Assembly: GCF_037042905.1 (NCBI RefSeq)
Contig: NC_087249.1
Coordinates: 39,243,901-39,307,900 of the forward strand
Reading direction: 5' to 3'
DNA: 64,000 bases
From: Lytechinus pictus
Taxonomy: Eukaryota; Echinodermata; Echinoidea; Temnopleuroida; Toxopneustidae
This document shows, in pieces, positions 28,201 through 40,200 of this stretch. Each line of letters begins with the position of its first letter. Position 1 is the first letter of the stretch. The translations under genes were made by a program, and so were the position numbers. Below the pieces are notes generated by a model. The model did no database searches. It was not told the origin of the DNA and saw only the letters and a list, made by a program, of their open reading frames with translations.

Positions 28201-31200
28201 TTTTCCTTTTTTTTCCCTCTCCCTTTCTTTCTCTCTTTTCTCATTTCCCGTTTCATTTTAATCTACCAAGAGGGAGGGGGAGTGGAGCAGCCTGTCCCCC
28301 CCCCCTTCGCCGCCAGATACGCCATGGCATGAAAATGTTTTAAAAAGAGAGAGAGCCCTCTCATGAACCCTCACTAAAAATAACTGACATCTTGTTATAG
28401 CTATAATAGAGCGTTTGTATTGTGTACACAAAGGCCGATCCGAACTTGGCCTGGCAGTGACTTTGCCTAAGATCGATATACTGTACGTCATTGTTCGGAC
28501 GGGCGAGCTCTTTTGCCCTGGATTCAGAGCTATTGTCTGTTGTTTATACATCACTCAATTAATTTAGGGCAATTTAGGTATAAGGGATGCTACTCGGGGA
28601 ATGCCAACGTGTTAGGATTCTTACCACTCGTACCAATCAACTTTCAATTTCTTAACTTGCACCCTTTACAATGTCCTTGCTCGCACGACGATGTCATAAT
28701 GAGGGGGGGGGGGTAAGTAAATATAACAATTGTTGAATAACTGCATTTTCATGGGGGTTTGGCCACTCATGATGAGAGAATATAGAATCAAACATACTCA
28801 GACCAGTCAGCTTTCTCTCAACAAGAACATTTTTTTCCACTCGCATTTCCAAATTAAGGCAGAGATTACTTGATATTTCGTTTAAACATTTATTAATCTG
28901 TTCATGACGACGGAAACAAGAATATTACACACTGAATGCACTAGTTGATGGATTGGTATTCTAATTGAAATTTGAAAATAAAACCTTAATACAACGATAC
29001 TGAATTCACTACTAATGTTTATTAAAGGATGGCTTGTGGGGAAAGTTGTTCACATGTGACATCCCACATCTTTGTCGCATTGCCAATTAGAGGATCTAGA
29101 TCGCAATAATGATCTAAACACCAAATGCCGACAATTTTCTTATTATCTATTCAATTTTTCTCACTTTTGTTGATTTTTTTTTTTTACTTTTCTGTTTTCA
29201 CACAAGCTAACATGTTTCAAAGGTTTCATTTTCGTTTAAGGTCAAGCTAAAATACACTTGGTTGGTTCAAAATTTAGATGTATACACAGAAAATTACAAT
29301 GAGATGCACTGAAAATGTCAAAAACGCACTTTATATTGCAGTGTTGATATTGAGATGTATAATTACAAAAATTAAAATACACCTGAATGCACTAATTGTA
29401 GTATGTTTCCAAATTTTTTGATAGATGAAATGAAAATAAAACACATTATGAAACAATTGACACTCGAAAATACAACTGAACGCACTAATTGTAGCAAGTG
29501 CCCATATGTATATGTAGATGTATAACTCGAAATAATAACAAAATGAAATGTGGCACTGTTTATAAAGCGAAAGGCCGCCGCTAAAATACATCTAAACGCA
29601 CTTCATATTGTAGTAAGTGTTAATATTGAAAAAAATGAAAATATGCCTGCCCTGAATGCACTAATTGTACGTTTCGAAATTTTTTGATGGTTGGAATGAA
29701 AATAACACACAATATGAAACAATTGACACTCGAAAATACAACTGAACTCACTAATTGTAGCAAGTGTCCAAATGTAGATGTATATCACGAAATTAACAAA
29801 ACGAAATGTGGCACTGTTTATATAGCGAAAGGCCGCCGCTTAAAATACATCTAAACGCACTTCATATTGTAGTAAGTGTTAAAATTGGCCCAAAAAAAAA
29901 ATTATAGTAAGTGTCCAAACTTGGATGTATTGTAGTCCAAACATGAGAAATTCACAATTCATATGAATATTTTCACTTTAATCAGTGAGCTTTCCGTCTG
30001 TGATCGTCAACATCCTTCTTGCTTGTGTACACGTATTTGCATCCTTCTTGTTGACAGCGACCCAGACCTTTATTGTGAAAAAGTTGCAGGTGCTCACATG
30101 GGAGGATGCTCTCTGAAGACAAAGCCTCGATGAATGTCTTGAAATGGCCAGGGTGCGATGTGCTGGGTGAAGGCGAAGGAAAATTCCTCAAGCAAGCTAG
30201 AAGATCTGATGAAGCTCTTGGTGGATGAGATGAGCAATGGAAACATGAAGACAGAGTACATTTGCTGAAGATAATGGTGCCGATTCTGCGATCCATGTGC
30301 CTGTGTGTGAATTTGTACAGCTCATTAACAAGTGCATCCGTCCTTAAAGCACGAGTAGATCCACCAAGTACCCTTTTGACTTCATCGTAGTTGGCGTAAG
30401 GCGTTGGAGGGGAACCACTTCGTACACAGTTGACGTTCACCTTGTGTCCTGCAAAGCAGAGATCCCTCCAATAAATGTCTCTGATATGGTCCATAGCACG
30501 ATCGAACACAATGTCTTCCTTGGCCTCCTTCTCGTCCTTAGCCAGTCCACTCTGCTGACATGGTGGCTTGTCCTCCCCAGGCAATGTCGAAGGCAGGTAT
30601 ACCGATGTCAGGGCACGCGTACAAGGTGCCCAAAGGTGCTCGATGGGATTCATTGCAGAGTCCCCTGGACAATATGAAGTAACCATGAGGGAATCCAGGT
30701 CATTGTCCTTGAAAAACAATGCATAAAACAGTTCATTGACAGGAAAGTTTACATTGAAGTCCGACCCTCCATCGACAACAAGTAGAAGTACAGGCTTCTG
30801 GGTTGGAGTACTAGTGAGCTGCTGTAGATCGTTCATGTGCGAAGCTATGTTGTTGGTTGACCGAGGACTTCGAAGAAAAACATGTGACCTAGACTTCTGA
30901 GGCAAAACAAAGTGTTCACGTCCAAGATGATCAAGTGTAGTGGTGCCACTGGGCTCCATTTCCAAATATCCCGAGGGAGTTAGTAGATATCCAGGGGTTG
31001 GAAAATCGTGGTCCATATATCGAGGGGCATCATTCACAGGGAAGAATCTGTTGATCCTGATTCGTCTATCCACAGCCAAAGTACAGTCACCAATCCTTAT
31101 TTTGTTCTTATTGTCAGCACTATACACCTGAACAAACTCGCTAAACTTTGATGCCATTTCCAACGAGTATCTTACCCGAGCAGCATAAAAGTGGCTGTTG

Positions 31201-34200
31201 TCGTTAGGTTTTCGGGCAGAGTTGTCCTTGGCTGGTATGCGTGCTTGAATCAATCCAGTGTATTTCTCAGCTGCCTTGTGTGCCTTGTTGGGTGGATGCA
31301 TCCAGTGGGCAATTGTTCGAACATCTGTATAGGAGAGAAAAAAAGCAATAAAAAGTATGATAGGTAGGTATATTAAAGAGGAAAAAATCTTTAACTTTAA
31401 AAGTTTAATGTTAATATCTAACATCGGAATAAAACGGTGTCATTTTTAATATAAAAATAAATATACTTACTGAGATTGGGATGTTCACCCTTAAGCCCTG
31501 GTACAGTGCTTTGGAGATGATCTCTGATATCACGCAGGGTAGACCCACACACGCCTATTTCTTGTTGTCGTCTACGATGAGCTTTGAATCCGTTGCTCTG
31601 AACAAATTGGCTGGCTGCTTCGACGACACCGGGAAACTCAGTTCTTACAGCGGGTCGCCCCCGGGGCTTCTTCGTGGCTTCCTGCTGCCGGCGACTACGT
31701 TTCTTGTAGGGCACAGAGTCAAGCCAGCCAATGTCCACACTCGGAAGCGACATTTCAACAGTTCGAAGGTAGAATCAAAATAAGACGGTAATAATTGTAG
31801 TGTCTTTCTTAGGTGTGATCAGTATGAAGTAAGCCGATAATTATGAGCGTATTGACAAAAAGTGCAATTTAAATATCCTGGAAGTGACGACGGGTATGTC
31901 TCCTCGGATCGCTGGGCAGATGCGACTAATTGCTACAACACAATAGGATGAATTGGCCTAGCCTCGCATTCAATTAATCAAAGCGCGCCGCGAGTGCGAT
32001 CGATCGATGACGTAACAAGAAACAAAGCACGCTGGATCTCTGTCCGATCTGGACAGCTGTGGCTTCGTTTTACTGTCTATAACCAGTCAGGGAATTATTG
32101 GCGTTCATAGATCTAGATGTGAATTGTTAAACTACAATTAATATACTAGTTTACCTTAAAAGGGACGTTTTGTTCATTATTTAATAAAAAGAAACACGGG
32201 TGCAAATTAAAATACCCCCTCCAAATTTTGTACTTTGACTGTGATCAGTTTGCATTGTGAAAATTTAAGTTTCCAGTTTGGTTTTTTTTCTCAGGAGATC
32301 AGATCAAATGAATATTAAATGCATGAAATAACAATGTACATAAAGTAAATTAAAGAAAATGAGGGGAAGGGTCGAAAGGGAAGCTACAATAACTATCTTC
32401 CAACCAAATATGAGTCTACCTTGTTTTTGATCCCGCACGATAAGAGTGAAGGTTTATCATATTAAACTCAAAGATTATTTGATTGTCAATGAATGAGCAG
32501 AATTATAACTATACAATACAAGTTGCAAATATAAAGTAACTCCATTTATATTTCATAATTCTGGTGAAATTCGAGGTGGAAATAATAACTTATTGAGATC
32601 CTTGCGTGATTATCTTCCCACAATAAGTTGATCTTGTTCTTGATCCAACCCCATGCATGCCATGTGAAAAGACGTATAGAATGTCAACCTCACCCATCCC
32701 TTATCTTTGTCGCTTTCACTCTCTTCCTCTATTGACCCACCACCCTCTCTCTCCCATTCCCCAACTCCTCCCTTTGTAGGTGCCCGATTTTTTCTTATCA
32801 CAGTTCAGAAAGAGCACGACTTCATCAATGCATCCATGTACAAATAATAAAATTGATTCATAAGGGTCAATCGTCGCAGAAAGCGCATGATCAATATTCC
32901 ATAATTTTATACCTACAATTTTTTCATACCTAAAATAGCAACACTCGTACGATTTTTGTCTCACCTGCATAGCAGAGTGAGACTATAGGCGCCGCTTTTC
33001 CGACGGCGACGGCGACGGCGGCGTCAACACCAAATCTTAACCTGAGGTTAAGTTTTTGAAATGACAGCATAAATTAGAAAGTATATGGACCTAGTTCATG
33101 AAACTTGGCCATAAGGTTAATCAAGTATTACTGAACATCCTGCCTGAGTTTCATGTCACATGACCAAGGTCAAAGGTCATTTAGGGTCAATGAACTTAGA
33201 CCATGTTGGGGGAATCAACATCAAAATCTTAACCTAAGGTTAAGTTTTTGAAATGTCATCATAACTTAGAAAATATATGGACCTAGTTCATGAAACTTAT
33301 ACATAAGGTTAATCAAGTATCACTGAACATCCTGCATGAGTTTCACATCACATGACCAAGGTCAAAGGTCATTTAGGGTCAATGAACTTTGGCCGAATTG
33401 GGGGTATCTGTTGAATTACCATCATAACTTTGAAAGTTTATGGATCTGATTCATGAAACTTGGACATAATAGTAATCGAGTATTACTAAACATCCTGTGC
33501 AAGTTTCAGGTCATATGATCAAGGTCAAAGGTCATTTAGGGTCAATGAACTTTGGCCAAATTGGGGTATTTGTTGAATTACAGCCATAAATTTGAAAGTG
33601 TGTTGGTCTAGTTCATAAAACTTGGACATAATAGTAATCAAGTATCACTGAACATCCTGTGCGAGTTTCAGGTCACATGATCAAGGTCAAAGGTCATGTA
33701 AGGTCAAAGAACTTTGGCCACGTTGGGGGTATTTGTTGAATTGCCATCATATCTCTATAAGTGTATTGGTCTAGTTCATAAAACGTGGAAATAAGAGTAA
33801 CCAAGTATCACTGAACATCTTGTGCGAGTTATAGTAGTTTTCAAAATCAGCACTGCTGCTATATTGAATCGCGTGATGCAGGTGAGACGGCCAGAGGCAT
33901 TCCACTTGTTGAAGGTATACCTTGCGTGATTATCTATACCAATATATTTTTGCCTTAAAAAACAATCTAAGATCTTTTGAGGTCCATACCGTGACTTTAT
34001 GTCGGGTCGGATAAAAAAACGATACTCGTATTATAATAATTTTTAAAGATATAAAGTAAACCTTGCGTGATTATCTATACCAATATGATTTTTTTTGCCT
34101 TAAGAAACAATCTAAGATCTTTTGAGGGAAATATTGCATCCATACCGTGACTTTATGTCGGGTCGGATAAAAAAAGCGATACTCGTAAGTTGATATAGAT

Positions 34201-37200
34201 AATAACGCAAGATATCAATATTATCATTTCCGACTCGAAACTCATCCGAAGTATTATGTTTTGAACAATCTAGGACATTTTTAAAGGTAATATTCCATCA
34301 TTTCATACCGTAATTTTATTGGGCCGGACCCCCCCCCAAAAAAGAAAACAAAATGTGATATTACAGGCTTACTCGTTCGTATTTGGAAGATAAAGATAAC
34401 ATTATCTTCCGAAGTACGTTTTAAAGGACATTTTTTTCAGGTAATATTCCATCATTTCATACCGTAATTTTATTGGGCCGGACCAGAAAAAAATGCGATA
34501 TCTAGGACTACTCGTTCGTATTTGAAAGATATAGAAAACATAGGGAGCTAATATCAATCAATATGATTCTTTGCGACTCGGAACTTTTCCGAAGTATGTT
34601 TTTAACAATCTAGGACCTTTTAGAGGTTCATATTCCATCATTTCATGCAGTAATTTCATGTCGGGTCGGATAAAAAAGCGATACTCGTAAGTTGATATAG
34701 ATAATAACGCAAGGTATCATTTCCGACTCGAAACTCTTCCGAAGTATTATGTTTTGAACAATCTAGGACATTTTTTTCAGGTAATATTCCATCATTTCAT
34801 ACCGTAATATTATTGGGCTGGACCAAAAAAAAAAGAAGAAAAAATATGATATGTAGGCCTACTCGTTCGTATTTGGAAGATATAGAAAACATCTTCCAAA
34901 GTATGTGTTTAACAATCTAGGACCTTTTTGAGGTTCATAATCATGGAGTGATGTCATGACGGGTAGGATAAAAAAGCGATACTCGTATAGATAATAACGC
35001 AAGGTTTCAATGCAATATTTTCCCGACTCGAATATGAGTCTGTGCGGATCGGAACTCTTCCGAAGTATATGTTTTTAACAATCTAGGACCTTTTAGAGGT
35101 CAATATTCCATCATTTCATGAGGTAATTTTATGTCGGGTCGGATAAAAAGGCAATACTCGTAAGTTGTTGAAAGATATATTAATTACGCAAGGCAAATAA
35201 TAACCAGATTCTTTCTGACTCGGCACACTACCGAAGTATTATGTTTTAAACAATCAAAGACATTTCTCAGGTAATATTCCATAATTCATGTACCGTAATG
35301 GTCGGAAAAAACAATCAAGATATACTCGTATGTTGCATGGACCCTATAGATACTAATTACGCAAGGTTTTCTTTACGGGTAGGAACTCTTTCGAAGTATG
35401 TTTCTACCTTTTTTAGGTCAATATTCCAGAATTTGAAACCATAAGGCGATATTAGGTCGGATAAAAAAAAAGGTCGATATTCGTTCGTTGTTGGAAGGTA
35501 GATTTGATTCCCTCCGCCTCGAACCTCGTCAGAAGTTATGAGAAAAAGAGAGAGAGAGAGAATGGCTGCAGGGAAGAGAAAGATGGAAAGAAAGAAGGGA
35601 AAGAAGGAAGGATAGAAAAAAGAAAGAACGAAAAAAAAATGAGAGAAATAAAAACTCAGGGGAAGAGAAAGAAAGGAGAGAAGGAAAGAAAGGAACGAAT
35701 GAAGAAAGAAAAAAAGAAAAACAGGTAAAAGGAAAGAAAAGAGAAAAAGAAAGGTAAAGGATGGAGGGAAGGAAGGAAGAAAGGGAAAGAAAGAAAACGA
35801 AAGGAAAGAAGAAAGAAAAGGATAGATAGAAGCAAGGGAAAAAAAGAAAGAAAAGAAAGATAGAAAAAACGAAGGAATGAATGAAGGAAGGCAGAAAGAA
35901 AAAATAAGAAAAGGTAAAGAAGGAATGGACGGAAGGAAGACAGAAAGGATGAAAGGAGGGGGAAAAGAAGGAAGGATTAAAGAAAGAGGTAAACAAAGGT
36001 TGGATAGAAGGAAGAAAAAATATAGAAAGAAAAGAATGACAGAAAGAAAGACAGCTATAAACAGAAAAAATGAATGAAAGAAGGAAATTTAAAGAAATAA
36101 AGATATATTCAAAAGAAGGAAAGATAGGCAGAAAGAAAGAAAACAGTGAGGAAGAAAACTCAAACTCATATCCAGTCATAAATAAAGAAGAAAATATATC
36201 ATTTTCCTTGGCTAAAAAAATAGTTACGAAAGAAACCACGTTTATCAACATACTCACAAATGCCCATGTTGGACTGTCAAACAATGCATTTCAGTGTGTG
36301 TGATACAGACGATCATTCGAAACCCGATATTTTTCAAGCATAAGAGAAGTGAAAATTTCTCCTTTTACCTCTTACAAATGACAGAGCTACCCAATTTTTT
36401 TAAGTATGGACATTACAAGAGTTTTCATTGGTAAGAAATGTGAATTTTGACAGTTCTTTGGGAGATTTCTTCCAGATCAAACTTCGTTCGTGCAGCACCG
36501 TAGAAACCATGGGCTGCGAGTACTAGGCGCTAGCTCGCTATACTGCCATAGATTCTTTGTGTGTGTGTGTGCTGTCTGAGCTGTGTGTTAATTGCAGAAA
36601 ATGGCGCAAATTTTGCAATTCGAATCATGACTTATAAAATTTTTTAAAAGAAGAAATTAATGATATGATTTGTTTTCTCTTTTTCTTTTCTATAATTTTG
36701 ATGGTGAAATATGGGGAATATTCTGTATGAGAATTTTGCTTGCCCGATTCGGGCAATTAGTTTTTGTCTTTGCTTCAAAACAATCGGGCAAGCGCTTTAT
36801 AATATGTCGCACCCTGTATAATAACGTTTAACCTTTTGAGGGCAGTACTCCATAATTCTACACCCTCACAAAATCCCTTTATGTTCGCAATCTATTTTTA
36901 AATTCATGGGTACGACGCGGAGTTGGATGAAATTGCCGTCATACCCCCAAGACACTCGCACATCGGCGCTCATAGATGCCGTCATACCCCCAAGACACTC
37001 GCACATCGGTGCTCATAGAAGGCCTTTCATGCAACGGCATATTGCAATTTTCGCCACCTTCGTCGCTTGGGTAAAATCCTAGATCCGGCTTTAGCTCTGC
37101 TTAGAGGATTCTGAACGCATCCGGTTCGATCCCGTTCTGAACGCAGTACTTAAGTGCTCTTCTATTGACTCCTTTAATTGTTAATAGTAATCCTTGCGTT

Positions 37201-40200
37201 CGGGTGTATGCATAGGGCGCTACGAACGCATTCATAGCAAGACAATAGAGCATTCCGAACGCGCACGAACGAACGTGATATTAAATCTCTTGTGCCTAAG
37301 ATAATAGTAGAAAATGCTATATGTGTCTGATAGGATATTCTTCAGAGGCTTAGTATTAAACCCATGTAGAGGTTTAACCCTATATTGCCCAGGCTGTTTT
37401 GAAATTGCATTTTTGCACTAAGAAAGTGTTGTGTATCTTGATAACTGCCTACCTGGACATTGCAAATTGGTTTTAAACATTGCACAGGACTTGAAAGAAA
37501 ATAGTCCTGAAACAGTGCTGAAAATCTCCTGGGCTATATTGAGTAAAATTGGTCAGCTGACAACCTGAGATATTTTTTAAACAAAGTTATTGCCATAGCA
37601 ATATGGAAAGCATATAGCATCACCAATTGATTTTACCAAAGCTTAATTATAATAATAATGATAAATGTCATATTTAACTCAGGGTAGCCACTTCAATTCT
37701 GAAAACTGTTTTCCCAGCGTGCCCTGGATATTCGACATGATAATGTAACGATTAGCCCAACTTTAGCATGGTTACCTTGGTCGGGCGATCAAGCATTCTA
37801 TAAATTTCTTCCTATTTAAATTTCTTTCTTCACCCAGGGCATCGATGATCGGAACTTACTCTCCGGCCATTTGGCCATGTACCAAGAGGACTTCAATCTA
37901 GCCCAGGACCTGTTCCTAACCTCTAGCAGACCTATCACTGCCCTGGAGATGAGGAGAGACCTATTGCACTGGGACCAGGCCCTCAAGCTAGCGAAGACCT
38001 TGGCCCCGGAACAGATTCCTTACATCTCCAAGGAATACGCCCAGCAGCTTGAGTTCACGTAAATAAACCTTGTTTCTTATTATCCCATTTGTCTGTCGAA
38101 GTATATTGGTCATAATTTATCGCAATTAGCAATATATTTCCACCCACCCCCCCCAAAAAAAAAAATTGACAATGAGGCAACATTAGACTGTCATGAATTT
38201 TGTAGCTCATTGATTTATTTGTATCCTTTATTTTTTTTCATGCCTACTCTAGAATTGGGTTTTTTTACTGGAGCTTTCATTAGGACCTTTGCAATTGTCA
38301 TGTTGTGGTGGAGGGTCACGTAGTTACCATTTTCACAAATTATCCCAAGATGCTTTCAGTGGACAGAAATCATAATGTGACATCGCGATCTTGTTGAAGC
38401 TCAAAAATTGTTTTTTTTTTGACAAAGGGCTATCCAAGAATGTTGGAAAATGTCATCATCATATTTTTTTTGTTCACATTGTCTTCCTTATTGTTTTCCA
38501 ACCAAAACCAACACAGAAGAATAGTTAAAACTCCAATCAAAATGGATTGTTTGAGGAATCAAGTGATCACAATGCATTAATCCACTCTGTGTGTCTGTCT
38601 TTGTTGTATACAGTGGAGATTATCCCAACGCATTGACCCATTATGAGAAAGGTATCACCAGGGAAGAGCAGGTAAGCAAACACAAAACAAGGTTTTAATT
38701 TTTTTCATTTATCATACCCTCTCCTACATATGGGGTGGGTGTCACCTTTTCAGTCATAGAATAAGCACCAACGTGCTACTATTAAATATGTTATCTAAGC
38801 CCCTGCCCCTGCCCCAATAATGTACTCAACGATATAATTTGTAGTCCAAAATTTCAGTTTTTGTTTATTTATTATTGCTTGAATTTTATCAATCACTTAG
38901 AGGTGGTTTTCAATTTTGCATTTTATACTTGAAATGAATAATTATCAGAAAACATGACATTGTTGAGACATTGTAATGAAGGTCATGTGTCTGTGTATCT
39001 TACACAGCCAACTTTGTACTAGTTTTAGTGTTACCGACATGGTATGGTTTCTTTGTGTGTTTACTGTCTTTATTTAAAACAAAATATAAAGACATGTATT
39101 AGAATTATGAACATAGAAAAATGAGGTTCAAATTATTTGAATACTAAGGAAAAGACACATAGTAAAGCTTTGTGATGTGTACTCATCAGAGTGCGATGCA
39201 CAGATGAATGGAAGTGATGTGCAACAAAAGGGGAATACAAGTTTGGCGCCAAAATGGAGTGTATTCATTTCCTGACGTATATAGCGTTAAATTGAATGTT
39301 ATTGCAGAAATTGATGTTTTTCTGTAAATTATGTTATGGCCAAAAAAATTAGTTGACTTGGCGTAACAGGTTTTTTTTTTTTTTTTTTGGTCATTGTCGC
39401 TTATATTTGCATACATGAAAGTAGCAATTAATACACATACATACATACAGTGGCGTAGATAGGTCCTCAGACCTTGGGGATGATCTGATGAGAGGGGTAG
39501 ACCACAGTATGTTCAAATAACTCTCACCACATACACACACACACACACACATATGTTAATATATATATGGACACAGAACGAGCCAGAAATTGTTGAAATC
39601 TTGAAAGCAAAGAACATCCGGGGTTTTTCCGCATTGCGATATCAATACTTACGCAGTAGATCGCAATCAATATCGGATTTAAAAAAATAAAAAGCAAAGG
39701 GTCGGCGATATTTTCAGGGTCGGGTGGGCTACGCCAAGTAAACAATTTTTTTTTGGCCCAAGTTATCTTACATTTTGTTATGTTATGTTACGACATGTTA
39801 CGTAATGATGTTATTATTTTGCTCTAGGAGCGTGATCACGATGAGACCTGCGCGGCAGGGGTAGCGCGTATGTCTATTCGCATTGGCGACATTCGACGCG
39901 GCGTGTCCATGGCGATGAAGATGAACAACCGGGCGGTGAAAAGAGATTGTGCTTCTATTTTGGAGAGTATGAAGCAATACTCAGAATCGGCTCAGCTCTA
40001 TGAGAGGGGAGGTTATCCAGATAAGGCAGCTTCTGTATACATCCGATGCAAGAACTGGTAAGTGATGGGTCTCCTTTTCTGTTTGTCTAGTCGCATATTC
40101 TAGATGAATTCTGGGACCCGTTTCATAAATACTTTTTAAAATAACAAATTCATAATCTCTACAAGTTTAATATCAGCCAGTGAGAGAGGTGGACGGTTTG

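Larger units (their letters stand above)
18647..37296. mobile_element. Large DNA transposon (18,650 bp) with a BEN-domain gene and a transposase-like gene
   Basis: Perfect 17 bp terminal inverted repeats: GGCACAAGAGATTTAAT at 18647-18663 and its complement at 37280-37296. A TAA duplication flanks them at 18644-18646 and 37297-37299. Both ends have clustered GAACG/CGTTC words (8-9 in about 230 bp left, 8 in about 190 bp right, against under one expected by chance). Long tandem arrays lie inward of each end. Two minus-strand genes (22474-23862 and 29982-31753) carry near-identical intron donors. Removing the element and one TAA leaves a 653 bp WDR19 intron. A 3-bp TAA duplication and GG-starting ends recall PIF/Harbinger elements, but no canonical Harbinger nuclease or Myb-like partner is visible, so superfamily is left open. 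Nested insertions include MITEs and the repeat at 32957. Confidence 0.82.

Noticed and set aside
29982-31753. Assigning the transposase-like gene to PIF/Harbinger, piggyBac or Tc1
   Set aside because: Ends and duplication hint at Harbinger and NPIEHLW at Tc1/IS630, but the overall motif order matches none of them convincingly; superfamily left open.
35529-36284. 251-residue Phe/Ser-rich open frame on the minus strand
   Set aside because: It is the complement of a polypurine tract; composition is purely repeat-driven and shows no domain.
18644-37299. TA rather than TAA as the target duplication of the large transposon
   Set aside because: The left flank reads GGTAA and the right TAAGA around GGCAC/GTGCC, so only TAA gives matching copies on both sides outside the inverted repeat.
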